Assembly: GCA_023935145.1 (NCBI GenBank)
Contig: CM043700.1
Span: forward strand, 107,386,400-107,450,399
DNA from: Bretschneidera sinensis
Lineage: Eukaryota; Streptophyta; Magnoliopsida; Brassicales; Akaniaceae
DNA length: 64,000 bases
Reading direction: 5' to 3'
Part shown: piece by piece, positions 11,731 to 22,244 of the stretch
Layout: each line of letters opens with the position of its first letter
Position numbering within the stretch: position 1 is the stretch's first letter
Notes under the pieces: generated by a model
The model's database searches: none
The model's input: the letters and a program-made list of their open reading frames with translations, nothing else
Told to the model about the DNA's origin: nothing
Translations under genes and position numbers: made by a program

Positions 11731-11809
11731 TGGTGACTCAATATGACTTTGGATACTGAGTTCTCTGCATAATAGGTTTGGGTTTAAATGCTTAGACAAA
11801 GGTAGAGAT

Positions 11810-12666
11810 TGTTGGTATTTGTCTAAGGTTTAAACAAGGTTTAAACAAGGAAAAAATCAGTATCAAGTGCACACCAGTGTGTGCCGTAGCCCAGATCTTC
11901 TAGGGTGCGGTGCCCAGCAAGGGAGGAGTCTTAGAGGAGGTGTACACCACGGCTCAGGGTCCCCCAGGCTGCGACACCCAGAATGGATGCAAGTGGAGGA
12001 TGTTCAGCCCTGCTTCAGGCTGCGGCCTGCCTTTTTCTGGGCAGCAACTTGAAGGCACACTAATGCACACTAATTCAGCAATTCAAAGGGTGCATGAGGC
12101 ATGTTTAAAATGCATAACTTTACTAAGAATTGATGAAGGGCTATGGTTGATTGTTCCTCAAGATCTAAGGTTGGATATTAACCCACAAGATTGGACAAGA
12201 AGTTGGTGCATTATATAAAGGGTCACCTAGCTTCAAAAGTCATAACATAACTTGTGAAAACTTGTGATTGAAAGTGAGATCAATTGTAAGAGTGCAAAGA
12301 TATAAAACAAGAGAGACTTATTGTAAAGGCTGGTTGTTTAGAAAGAGAGAGTAGAATAGAAAGAGGATTCAAGGGCTTGTAAGAAGAATTTTCTTGGGAA
12401 AATTCCAGGGTTAGTTCTTATCACTTTCTTCTTCTTCTTCTCCTTTTGTTCTTCAAGAACCTGCGTGTTCTCCGAAGGGTGTTTCTGATTGTAAAGAACT
12501 CCATTAATAAGATAGTGCAGATAGCTCGGAGGAGCTCACGGGGACGTAGGCATATTGTCGAACCTCAATAACAAATTTCTTGTGTTCTTTTCTTTATACA
12601 AGTCATTCTAGACTTGGGTGTTTGGAAGATCACCTCCTGGGCATCATCCAAGGTGGTTTCCAAACA
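11810..12666 (+). repeat. copia 3' LTR
   Basis: Starts TGTTGGTATTTG like the 5' LTR and ends ...GGTTTCCAAACA next to the AGGTT target duplication. It shares with the 5' LTR a CTT-repeat tract and a C/T-rich leader. Similarity is high by eye, with scattered substitutions and two small indels. Confidence 0.88.
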
Positions 12667-12671
12667 AGGTT

Positions 12672-12885
12672 TATTATATGGAGTGATGTGCTATATAAAA
12701 AATCCCTTTATAGGATGTACTTGAGGTGCATTGGAAAAGACCAAGTTCAAAAAGTCATGCATGAAGTCCATGTTGGAGTCTGTGGTGCTCATCAAACTGT
12801 CCTTAAGCTCTATATGCAAGTAAAATGCTTAGGCAATTATTCGCCAACTACAATTGCGGATTATATTGACTTTGTGAAAAGGTGT
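12672..12885 (+). pseudogene. Tat integrase zinc finger (fragment)
   Basis: An open stretch encoding the HHCC region of integrase: His residues in H-E-V-H-V-G-V-C-G-A-H and the start of the Cys pair at F-V-K-R-C. It is cut at 12885 by the gag-only Athila element. The second Cys codon of the finger lies on the far side, at about 19500. The left side is cut by the copia element. This domain binds the retrotransposon DNA ends. Confidence 0.75.
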
Positions 12886-14375
12886 TGATGAGAGTCATAA
12901 AATGCATCTAAACAATACTTAATTGTTAGCATTTTAGGGTTGATCGAGGTTGGAATTACACTTTTATACCTTAATAACTCTAAAGTGTTATTCTTGAATC
13001 GTTGACTTATTTCAGTGCATTTTCAGGTACTTTGAGCTTAAAAAAGAGATAGAAAAGCTATCATCATTTTAAACATGAAGTTCCAATGAATACTCGAGTG
13101 AGATAATGGTCGCGGAAGAGCCAAGATGAAGAGAAACCAAGAAAGGAGATTTACTAAATTGCCAAAATTGCCTGTACAGATCAATCATTTTTGAAAATTA
13201 AACTGTATTGATGCAAGAAGAACCAGGAGATTAGCCATATATGCTTAGAAAGATCCGGAAGTCTATTTTCTGGAGAATTTTACGGCTTGTAAAAATGATT
13301 TTTCTAGAGAAAGTTATGGCAGTTTTAGTAGACAAAGGTCAGGCTGTACGGGCTGTGCGGGATTTCAGCGTGATTTTGGGCTTAAATCCCACATCCCACA
13401 TCAGTTGGAAAAAACATTTCTATATCCATTCCATATCGGATTGGAAACACATTGCACTTGTGGTATTTCCCTATAAAATGCCTACTCCACTTCAGCTTTG
13501 AGGCATCAATCGGAGCTCATCCGAAATCATCAGAGAGTGTATCCAGAAGGCCTTTAGGAGCAATCCAGAGGGCCTTTAGGATGAATCCGAAGTATAATTT
13601 TGGAGGGAAAGCTGAGGAATCGTCAAAGCTTTCGCTACCAAGGAGGAGATGATCGTTAAGTGGCCGGAGGCAACTCAAGGAAGCATGAGCTCCATGGTCG
13701 GCTAGTCTCCAAGCAAGGCGAAGGGATGAATCCCTAGGTGTAGTTGTTCTAATTTTCCTTTATTTGATTCAGTTGTAGTTGGACATTATTTTCATTAAAC
13801 ATTGTTATGTTTTATTCTTTAATTTAATCAGTAGATTTTTTATTAGTCCGGTGATTGCATGCTTCTTTTCCATATAAGTCTAGTCATGCTCTTCTTATGT
13901 GTATTTGTTTGGGTGTGATTGAGTCCGGTAGATCTCTTTTATAGATTTGTCCATTGCTGCTGTATTGTCATTTAGATATATCGTCGTCTTTTGATAATTT
14001 ATAAGTTAGGTCATGTGTGCTTGAAAGTAAAGAATAATTCATATCAATTACATTAGGGTTTATACATGCACTTTAATTGAACATTTGCCGATTGCCTGTT
14101 TGGGATGTGAAACTTACAATCGAGATAGAAATGACATAATCAAGTTAGGATTAGGGCAACGAACCTAGGGAGTATTTCTAGAACCTTTTTATTTCTTATT
14201 AAATCTATTTACACAATTTCCTTCACACTATTTTCACATAATTCAAATTCTTTCAATCAATCTTTTATTGTCTGTGTTAAAATTCACACCTTCTTTTGTA
14301 ATTAACTTGTTTCCCTGTGGATTCGACACCCCAAAGTTGTACTACAATAACCGCGTTATACTTTGAACGTAATCA
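12886..14375 (+). repeat. 5' LTR of gag-only Athila-like element
   Basis: Starts TGATGAGAGTCATAAAATGC and ends ...GAACGTAATCA, six bases before the PBS. A TATA-like TATAAAATG lies near 13472, followed by a leader-like region. The frames 13241-13501 and 13452-13652 are inside the LTR and have an equivalent in the 3' LTR (18345-18641); they have no recognisable domain and are not called as genes. Confidence 0.9.
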
Positions 14376-14380
14376 AATTT

Positions 14381-14398
14381 TGGCGCCGTTGCCGGGGA
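14381..14398 (+). other. tRNA-Asp primer binding site
   Basis: TGGCGCCGTTGCCGGGGA, the classic Athila-type PBS complementary to the 3' end of tRNA-Asp, five bases after the 5' LTR. Confidence 0.9.
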
Positions 14399-14648
14399 AA
14401 CGCGCTTAAGTACAAGGAAGCTTGTCAACTTTGAGTGTGACGGTAAAAGAATTGTAAATATTTTTCTTTTCAGCAGTTTGTAAATACAGTAATATTGTTC
14501 TTTTACCTTTGTTTTGATTTTCTAATTTTCTTTTATTACCTTGTTTTATTTATTTCATATTTTTGTTTTATTTATTTTATTTTCCTGTTTTATTTATTTT
14601 ATTTTCCTGTTCTATTTATTTTATTTTCCCCTCTAAATTAATTAGTGC

Positions 14649-16346
14649 ATGCTTAGACCGGGAGATTCTCGAGGTAAATTCATTAGAGGACCCGAATTAG
14701 AGTTACCCTCTCTTTCCATGTCCGTTGGTGAAACCTTACCTAGATCAAACCATAGCGCACCCCCACACGAAAATTTAGAGGACTTTGTTATTATGGCCAA
14801 TAATCCTAATGAGAATGTTGCTAGGACACTTCAGGATTACCTCCACCCTACATGCACAGCCACACCATCATGCATCATGTTTCCAGTCAATACTCGCCAA
14901 CTAGATTTTAAACTAGGGATGATACAATTGTTCCCTACTTTTCATGGATTGGATAATGAAAACCCATATGTGCACATTAAAGAGTTTGAGGAAGTAGTCG
15001 CGACTTTTCATAGTCACGATGAAACCAATGACATTGTTAGGCTTAAGTTCTTTCCTTTCGCTTTGAAGGATAGAGCTAAGAGTTGGCTATACTCACTAAG
15101 ACCACGATCCATTGGGTCGTGGACTGAGATGACTCGAATTTTTTTTAATAAATACTTTCCCTAACACAAGACCAATGCTTTAAAAAGACAAATCTCCACC
15201 TTTGCACAAAAGGACAGCGAGACTTTGTATCAGTCTTGGGAGAGATTTAAAGAGTTACTGAGTATGTGCCCTCACCATGGGTATGAGAATTGGTGTTTAA
15301 TGAGCTATTTCTATGAGAGTCTTACCTATAGAGAACGCCAATTTGTAGAGATGATGTGTAATGGTGAATTCTTGGAGAAAGATCCTGATGAGGCTATAGA
15401 GTACATCAATGAGCTTGCTGAAAAAGCTCACACTTGGACTGGACTTAGTGCTACTGAGAGCACAAATAGATCACGACCTATAGAGAACCCAAATGGTGGT
15501 TGAATTTACCATCTTAGGGAAGAGGATAACCTTAAGGCCAAAGTCGAGATGCTCACTAGGGAACTGGAGGTATTAAAGACTAAAAGCTCAAAGTCAACAC
15601 ACGTGGTTAATTATGCAAAATCTTTTGAGCCATGTTTTGTGTGTGGCGGGGTAGATCATCTCGCCCAAGAATGTCCCACATTTGCTGATATGAGAGGGAT
15701 GTATAAGGAACAATGTAATGCCTTAGGCATGTACACGAAGCCTTCTACACCCTTCTCTAATTCCTATAATCCAGGATGGCGAAATCACCCCAATTTCAGC
15801 TGGAAGTCTGAAAACCAGCAACTTGCACAACCCCCTGCACCACATCTTGAACCATATCATGCACCCGTGTCTTCTAGGAGTTCTTTAGAAGACACTTTAC
15901 ATGCTTTTATTGAAGCACAGGGGAAGACTAATCAAAGGCTTGAATATTTAATTGTGCAGGTTGTTGAACAACATAAAGAGATAAAGAGCCAAGTGTCCAT
16001 GCTGACAAGCTACTTGAGTGTGACTGAGCGAGGTAAGTTCCCTTCTCAAGCTCAGTCCACATCCTACGGTCAGCACCAAACGCAACAGAAGAAAGATGAG
16101 GCGAATGCCATTGAGACACTTAGTGGTAAGTCATTTCACATCCCAACACTGAACAAATCAGAGGATGTGGACGACAACCACCAAGTATATACCCTCACCC
16201 ATAGCTTCACAAGAGCATATATCGAGCCAAAATCTGCAGATGTTACGGATGACATCTTTAAGGTCTCTCCAAAGCACACAAGCAGCAAATTTAACAGTAA
16301 AGCAATTGCTGGTGCATTCAACTCATGTTTGTCTAGGAGGGAATAA
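14649..16346 (+). pseudogene. Athila-type gag
   Basis: Three open pieces in one line, 14649-15164, 15225-15503 and 15549-16346, encode about 550 residues separated by a TAA at 15162 and a TGA at 15501. The centre is a retrotransposon gag capsid domain: a P-x-F-H-G-L-D-N-E-N-P-Y-x-H-I-K-E-F motif, an A-K-S-W-L-Y-S-L segment, then E-T-L-Y-Q-S-W-E-R-F-K-E-L and C-P-H-H-G. A zinc knuckle CFVCGGVDHLAQEC starts near 15633. The C-terminal 200 residues are Gln/Ser-rich and look disordered. Upstream of the first Met the frame is not clearly open, so the start is uncertain. Only two stops suggest the gene decayed lately. Confidence 0.85.
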
Positions 16347-18022
16347 GAGTGTCTGGCTGAAGACGTAAAAATTAGCGCTTATGGGAGGCACCCCATAGCG
16401 TATCCTTTTATTTTTATTGTTTTTCATATTTATTTTTTCTCTTGTTTATTATTATTATCTTGTTGATTTCCAGTTTTACTTTCGCATTTCTTTTTCAGGG
16501 ACAAAAATACGAAGCAGTTCAAATGGTGGAGCACAATTTTCAGCTTCTGTGCACCTTTGGCTACAAGGGGAGTTTCCTTTACTCTTTCTTTTACATTGAG
16601 GTCAATGCAATTTTTAAGTTGGGGGTGGAGGAAATGCATCTCTTTGTTTCCATTTTCTTTATTTCCATACATTTTTCTTTTTCCATTGAACTACTTGGTG
16701 TCATTTTCCCTCTCTTTTTGTTTTAAGCATGCTTTGTGGTTCCCTTGGAGTTAATTCACATATCAATGATATAAAGTTAATTGAGATAGCGGATAGCATT
16801 TAGAAGAAGTTAAATTTTGTTTCGGTTTGAAATTAATTTAAATATCAATCTTCATTTGGTTTGAGACTCTAGTTTGTGGTAAGATTGTATGATTAGTCTA
16901 TAACATCTAGAGAAATTTTATGTGTGATTATTTTGTGAATATTTTTGCGATCTCGACAAACTCTAGAACTTACTTCATAACCACTTGAGGCGAATTCCTA
17001 GAATGCACACTACTTAGGATATGATATAGGCCATTTTTGGACCGTTTGAGCCTTTCAAACCTACCATTGCTATATTTACCACTAGTCACCTATTTGAGCC
17101 TTTTCTTGAAAAAGAATTTGAGCCTTGTTTCTTTCAATAGCTCATTTACTCACCCTTATGAGCCTAAAGAGAATATTTTATCCTTAACTTTCTCTTAAAA
17201 GAACTTAGCTATACACATTTGTTGAGAAGCACTTAAAAGGAGTAGGGAGGGAAATATGAAAAAATATCACTACCACAACCCAAGTACATTAAAGGAGATA
17301 AGTTGGGGGTTGTGGAAAAGAAAATGAAAATGAAAAAGGAGGTGAATGGTCTTATGCCAAAATACAAAAGAAAAGAAAAAAAAGTGAATTATGGCAAAGA
17401 AAGAAGAAAAGAAAAGAAAAGTGGTGATCTATTGAGAGATATGATCTTATAAAAATGGTTGAAAGAGTTGGGTGTTGAAGTAAGGTTATCCAGTGCTTAA
17501 AGAGTTGTGTTCAAAACTAATAGATTAAGTTCTTCTACTTGTTGAATCCTTCCTGTTCTTTCTTAACCTTTACCTTAGCCTAATGTTACAAGCTTATTAA
17601 AGACCTTTTGATCCAATGTAGTGTGATTTTTCTATAATAGTGGAGAGTGATTTGAAAAGTGAGCCTATGGAGCTTGTTTTTGTGATTGATGTCATGCAAT
17701 TTATTATGTTTTTAGAGGCCAAGACTTGTATTCATGAATGTTATGCATAAAATCATCCGGGTGTTCGGATAAATGGTTTGTGGTAAGATGGATGTTAAGA
17801 GTCAATAACGATTTTATGATTGATGTTTGGATAACTTTTGGACTTAGGTGAAATTTAATCATTCTATGTGCCGTATGTTATGTGCAATTTTTGAGACAAA
17901 AAGTGAATTACTCTTGGTTCAACGTTAGCATTGCTTTACTTTGTTTTTAACTCCTACCATAGAATTCATCTCTTATTTTTGCTTCAATTGCTAGGGACTA
18001 GCAATAAGCTAGTTGGGGGTTG
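16347..18022 (+). other. Non-coding 3' region of gag-only element
   Basis: No coding domain is visible. From 16353 to 16409 is a block almost identical to one in the minus-strand Athila element (23611-23668), containing TGGGAGGCACCCCA. A T-rich tract (16400-16740) gives spurious short frames. At 17290-17440 there is a long A/G tract. A hairpin (17987-18005) and polypurine tract GTTGGGGGTTG (18012-18022) precede the 3' LTR. Confidence 0.7.
17987..18005 (+). other. Conserved hairpin before PPT
   Basis: ATTGCTA-GGGAC-TAGCAAT: a perfect 7-bp stem with a 5-base loop, ending 7 bases before the polypurine tract. The same hairpin occurs at the same place in the minus-strand Athila element (22261-22282). 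Confidence 0.8.
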
Positions 18023-19492
18023 TGATGAGAGTCATAAAATGCATCTAAACAATACTTAATTGTTAGCATTTTAGGGTTGATCGAGGTTGGAATTACACTT
18101 TTATACCTTAATAACTCTAAAGTGTTATTCTTGAATCGTTGACTTATTTCAGTGCATTTTCAGGTACTTTGAGCTTAAAAAAGAGATAGAAAAGCTATCA
18201 TCATTTTAAACATGAAGCTTCAATGAATACTCGAGTGAGATAATGGTCGCGGAAGAGCCAAGATGAAGAGAAACCAAGAAATGAGATTTACTAAATTGCC
18301 AGAATTGCCTGTACAGATCAATCATCTTTGAAAATTAAACTGTATTGATGCAAGAAGAACCAGGAGATGAGCCATATATTCTTAGAAAGATCCGGAATTT
18401 TATTTTCTGGAGAATTTTACGGCTTGTAAAAATGATTTTTCTAGAGAAAGTTATGGCAGTTTTAGTAGACAAAGGTCAGGCTGTGCGGGCTGTGCAGGAT
18501 TTCAGCGTGATTTTGGGCTTAAGTCCCACATCCCACATCAGCTGGAAAACACATTTCTATATCCCACATCCCACATCGGATTGGAAACACATTGCACTTG
18601 TGGTATTTCCCTATAAAAGGCCTACTCCACTTCAGCTTTGAGGCATCAATCGGAGCTCATCTGAAATCATCAGAGAGTGAATCCAGAGGGCCTTTAGGAT
18701 GAATCCGAAGTATAATTTTGGAGGGCAAGCTGAGGAATCATCGAAGTTTTTGTTACCAAGGAGGAGATGATCGTTGAGAGGCCGGAGGCAACTCAAGGAA
18801 GCATGAGCTCCATGGTCGGCTAGTCTCTAAGCAAGGCGAAAGGATGAATCCCTAGGTGTAGTTGTTCTTATTTTCCTTTATTTGATTCAGTTTTAGTCGG
18901 ATATTATTTTCATTAAACATTGTTATGTTTTATTCTTTAATTTAATTAGTAGATTTTTTATTAGTCCGGTGATTGCATGCTTCTTTTCCATATAAGTCTA
19001 GTCATGCTCTTCTTATGTGTATTTGTTTGGGTGTGATTGAGTCCGGTAGATCTCTTTTATAGAGTTGTCTATTGTTGCGGTATTATCATTTAGATATATC
19101 GTCGTCTTTTGATAATTTATAAGTTAGGTCATGTGTGCTTGAAAGTAAAGAATAATCATATCAATTACATTAGGGTTTATACATGCACTTTAATTGAACA
19201 TTTACCGATTTCCTGTTTGGGATGTGAAACTTGGAATCGAGATAAAAATGACTGAATCAAGTTAGGATTAGGGCAACGAACCTAGAGAGGATTTCCAGAA
19301 CCTTGTTATTTCTTATTAAATATATTTTCACAATTTTCTTCCCTCTATTTTCACATAATTCAAACTCTTTCAATCAATCTTTTTTTGTCTGTGTTAAAAC
19401 TCACACCTTCTTTTGTAATTAACTTGTTTCCCTGTGGAATCGACACCCCAAAGCTGTACTACAATAACCGTGTTATACTTTGGGCGTAATCA
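18023..19492 (+). repeat. 3' LTR of gag-only Athila-like element
   Basis: Begins TGATGAGAGTC, ends GGGCGTAATCA, and is colinear with 12886-14375. By eye the differences are scattered substitutions and a few small indels, such as an extra repeated CCCACATC near 18560 and loss of a 30-base repeat near 18680. Confidence 0.9.
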
Positions 19493-19497
19493 GGTGT

Positions 19498-20360
19498 CAA
19501 GAGTGTCAATGCCATGGCAAACCTCCTGAACCTTTATATGTCACAACATGCTCAGGGCCTTTTATAGCCTATTGAATGGATATTATTATTGTAACCAAAA
19601 CACTTTCTGTAGCTGGGCATAAATACATCCTAACAACCACTAACTACTTCTCTAAATGAGTTGAGGTGATACCTTTAGAAGATATCAAACATCATATTGT
19701 TGCAGAATTCATAGGAACCAACATCATATACAGGTTTGGAGTTCTTGAGAATATAATCACTGATAATGGTCAACCATTCAATAGTGCACCTCTTTACTAG
19801 CTATATGCCAAGTACAACATTAAGCCCTTCCACTCAAGAAGCTATTATGCACTTGCAAATGGGTTAGTTGAAGCTTTCAGTAAAACCCTATGTAACATTC
19901 TGAAAAAGATAGTGACTAAAAATTAAAAAAAAAAAAAGTTGGCATGAAAAGCTATTGGAAACCTTATGGGCTTATCTCACAACTTAGAGGACTACAAAAA
20001 AGCCATTTCTTATTCACTTGTATTTGGTGGCGTGGTAGTTGTACCCGTAGAAGTCCAAGTGCGTCTATCATAAATCGAAAGTCTGGATGAAACCAGGCTT
20101 GAAGCTCAACAAAAGTTGGAGGTTCACTAATAAAGGATGAAAATGCCTTTAATAAAAAGGTAAGACTTCGATCTTTCAAGAAATGTGACTTGGTCTTGAT
20201 GTTACAAATTCCCATTGTAATGGAGAATCCCGAAAAAATAAAATATTATCGCAAAGCAGAAGGGCCTTATGTCATAGAAAAAGTCTATTCAAATGGAGCT
20301 TATCTTTTTGCCACAACGGATGGTACTAATGTTAGGTTCTTGAAAAAATATTATCCTTAA
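19498..20360 (+). pseudogene. Tat integrase core and C-terminus
   Basis: Continues the finger from 12885: C-Q-E-C-Q-C-H-G, then the catalytic core. The expected first Asp region is M-D-I-I-I near 19577, the second is I-I-T-D-N-G-Q-P-F near 19755, and the Glu is in G-L-V-E-A-F-S-K near 19865. Stops occur at about 19566, 19659, 19797 and 19923, and an A-run (19923-19938) shifts the frame. The tail, with a K-Y-Y-R-K-A-E-G-P-Y-V-I-E-K box (GPY/F type), runs to a TAA at 20358. Confidence 0.8.
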
Positions 20361-20437
20361 GAATCACCATACTCCTAGGTAAGAGGTTAAACTACCCACT
20401 ATCACTTATCCAAACATTTGGTGTTAGGACAACAACA

Positions 20438-20750
20438 AAAAATCCTGTTAGGCTAAAAACCTAAAAAGGGCAGTCTAGGAAAAAAATTAGAGCATAAAAT
20501 CTGCTAGGTCAAAAACCCTATAAAGGGCATCCTAGAAAAAAATTAAGGCAAAAAAAGGCCCGCTGGGCTAGAAACCCAAAAAGGGGTGGTCTAAGAAAAA
20601 ATTATGGCATAAAGCTTACTAGGTTGAAAGCCCTACAAAGTCACCTAAGAAAAAATTAAAGAAAAAAATAACCTCATTAGGCTATAAAAAAAATAAATAA
20701 ATAACCCCTCAAATGGGCGATCTAGGCAAAAATTAAGGCAAAAAAATCGT
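20438..20750 (+). repeat. Degenerate 57-bp tandem repeats in Tat 3' region
   Basis: About five units with the pattern GCTAGGCT-AAAACCC-(A-rich)-GGGC-GTCTAGG-AAAAAATTA. Each has a CCC...GGG mini-hairpin and an A/G-rich tail. Two related units occur in the other Tat fragment at 49196-49291. Confidence 0.75.
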
Positions 20751-20752
20751 GT

Positions 20753-20933
20753 TGAACTATGTTATGACTTTATCCCTTTCAGTAGAGTTCGTAAGCAGCT
20801 TGGTATCAAATTCCAAGTTTAGTCACATGTCACTGTTAAACCCATTCAAATATGCATGTTGAACTACGTTATGACTTGATCCCTTTCAAAAGTGTATGTA
20901 GGTGGCTTGGTATCAAGTTTCAAGTTCAGTCAC
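20753..20933 (+). repeat. Tat 3' hairpin units 1 and 2 (left part)
   Basis: Two copies of a roughly 100-bp unit: GAACTATGTT...TTGATCCCTTTCAAAAG...TACGTAGGCAGCTTGG. The second copy is cut at 20933 by the minus-strand Athila element and resumes at 29864. Confidence 0.75.
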
Positions 20934-21827
20934 TGTTACGCGTTTATTTACCTAAATAAAAAAGCAAATAACCGCACTCGTTTTACTTGCAAGTGCACAA
21001 GGTCAACAGTAGTATAGTGTGCGAATGCAAGATCATCTCCACAGGGATTGGTAAAGTTCGGTTTTAGAATTAGTTTCTTCAAAGTAAAAAGAAGGAAATA
21101 ACTGTTGAATGTGATTTAATAATAATAAAGACATTGTGCTTTGATATCCACCACTAGTCATACTTTCCCAATGTGTAATGTATCAATGCACTAGCCTTAT
21201 CATGTATACCTAATGGTCGTCAACCTAAGGGCATGGTATCTACTCCTTAAGCTATTGATTTCTCTAAGCAACGAGTTAGGCATGGTATCTACTGAGTTGT
21301 TCCTAAAGAAAGCATAAGGGCTGTGAGAATCGACAACCACATGAGACCTAGGGCATGGTATCTACTCCCGGTTTCCCATGTTGATTAACCCAAGAATCCG
21401 GTGTGGATATCTTTTTTTACTATTGTTAGACCCAGGACTCAGTCATCCAAATTGATCTAACTAACCAATCCATACCACATGCATACGTTGGCCATACACA
21501 TACATATGAGGAATTTAAATAAATACAGGCATTAATCAAGTTAAGCAACATAATAAAGGTTATTAGCAAAGATAATCAATGAATAAATATACGGGAAAAC
21601 ATAACTAAGGCTTCAATCGAGCCCTATAAAGGGTTACTTACACATGTTGTCTAAGATAAACATCATATATAAACTAAGTATAAAATATAAAACCTAAAGA
21701 ATACTAAGGAGACGGGTTGTCAATCCTTTCCAAAGCCTAAAACTTCGAGCTAAGCAAAAGATAAAAAAAAAGTGATCTAAGAAGTGATCTCTAAGAAGTG
21801 ATGATTTGTGTGTGCTTTACAGGTGCA

Positions 21828-21836
21828 TTTATAGGG
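21828..21836 (-). promoter_or_regulatory. TATA box of Athila-like LTR
   Basis: CCCTATAAATGC on the minus strand, about 410 bases into the LTR and about 105 bases downstream of the palindrome array. The partner LTR has the same box at 29442-29450. Confidence 0.65.
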
Positions 21837-21940
21837 CTTGAGTAGTCTTGGAAGGCTCTGGAAACCCTAACTTCCAAAAACGCAAAAACTCTCTTATTTC
21901 CAAAATAGGGTTCTGCCGTTTTACTGTTCACACCCATACA

Positions 21941-22053
21941 TGTGCGCTCGATCGCATGCGTCTTGCGCTCGATCACAGTGCTGCGCTCGATCCTTCATGT
22001 GTGCGCATGATCGCAATGTGCGCTCGATCGCATGCACTAGTGCGATCGATTGC
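21941..22053 (-). repeat. TGCGCTCGATCGCA array, 3' LTR U3
   Basis: Six copies or variants in about 110 bases: TGCGCTCGATCGCA, TGCGCTCGATCACA, TGCGCTCGATCC, TGCGCATGATCGCA, TGCGCTCGATCGCA, TGCGATCGATTGCA. Spacing is about 18-25 bases. The motif is a palindrome but for one base pair. Confidence 0.85.
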
Positions 22054-22244
22054 ACTTTGACCAAAAGCTGCTCCAGGATATCCATGCTTCTTCCCTTAAG
22101 TGCCAAAACTGCTTCTTTCTTCTCTAAGATCCTATAAAAACATGTGAAACACACAAATGAAGTAAAATGAACTAAATTAACATAACTAAGGACCTAACAA
22201 ATGTAAATAAGGGGGCTTAAATATGAATATTTAAGCACTTATCA

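Larger units (their letters stand above)
7166..12671 (+). mobile_element. Ty1/copia element (Tork-like), complete with TSD
   Basis: LTRs at 7171-8048 and 11810-12666 flank a gag-protease-integrase-RT-RNase H body in copia order. The 5-bp target duplication AGGTT is exact at 7166-7170 and 12667-12671. It sits inside the Tat integrase frame, and the Tat frame continues across it if one TSD copy is counted. The body has several stops and gag is mostly deleted, but the RT YVDD box is intact. Tork clade is suggested by the integrase and RT block style and is not certain. Confidence 0.9.
12886..19492 (+). mobile_element. Gag-only Athila-like element (TR-GAG type)
   Basis: LTRs 12886-14375 and 18023-19492, TSD GGTGT exact at 12881-12885 and 19493-19497. 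The PBS matches tRNA-Asp, as in Athila elements. The internal part has a gag frame only; no protease, RT or integrase signature is present in any frame between 16350 and 18022. This fits non-autonomous terminal-repeat elements with a GAG domain, which must borrow pol from a relative. The LTRs look very similar to each other, so insertion is comparatively recent. Confidence 0.85.
20934..22244 (-). repeat. 3' LTR of minus-strand Athila-like element
   Basis: On the plus strand it starts TGTTACGCG and ends CACTTATCA. In the minus orientation U3 carries six palindromic motifs (21941-22053), then a TATA box at about 21828-21835. R/U5 contains three copies of GGCATGGTATCTACT (21230, 21279, 21352). 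The partner LTR has four copies and is about 46 bp longer. Confidence 0.9.

Noticed and set aside
12580..12888. 102-residue frame across the copia LTR end
   Set aside because: It is an accidental join of copia LTR sequence and the Tat integrase finger through the insertion site, not a gene.
16417..16754. Several overlapping hydrophobic frames that look like membrane proteins
   Set aside because: They are produced by a T-rich tract in the non-coding 3' region of the gag-only element; no family resemblance.
21941..22053. Regularly spaced palindromes resembling a CRISPR array
   Set aside because: Repeats are 14 bases and degenerate with very short spacers, inside an LTR of a plant retrotransposon, with no cas genes.
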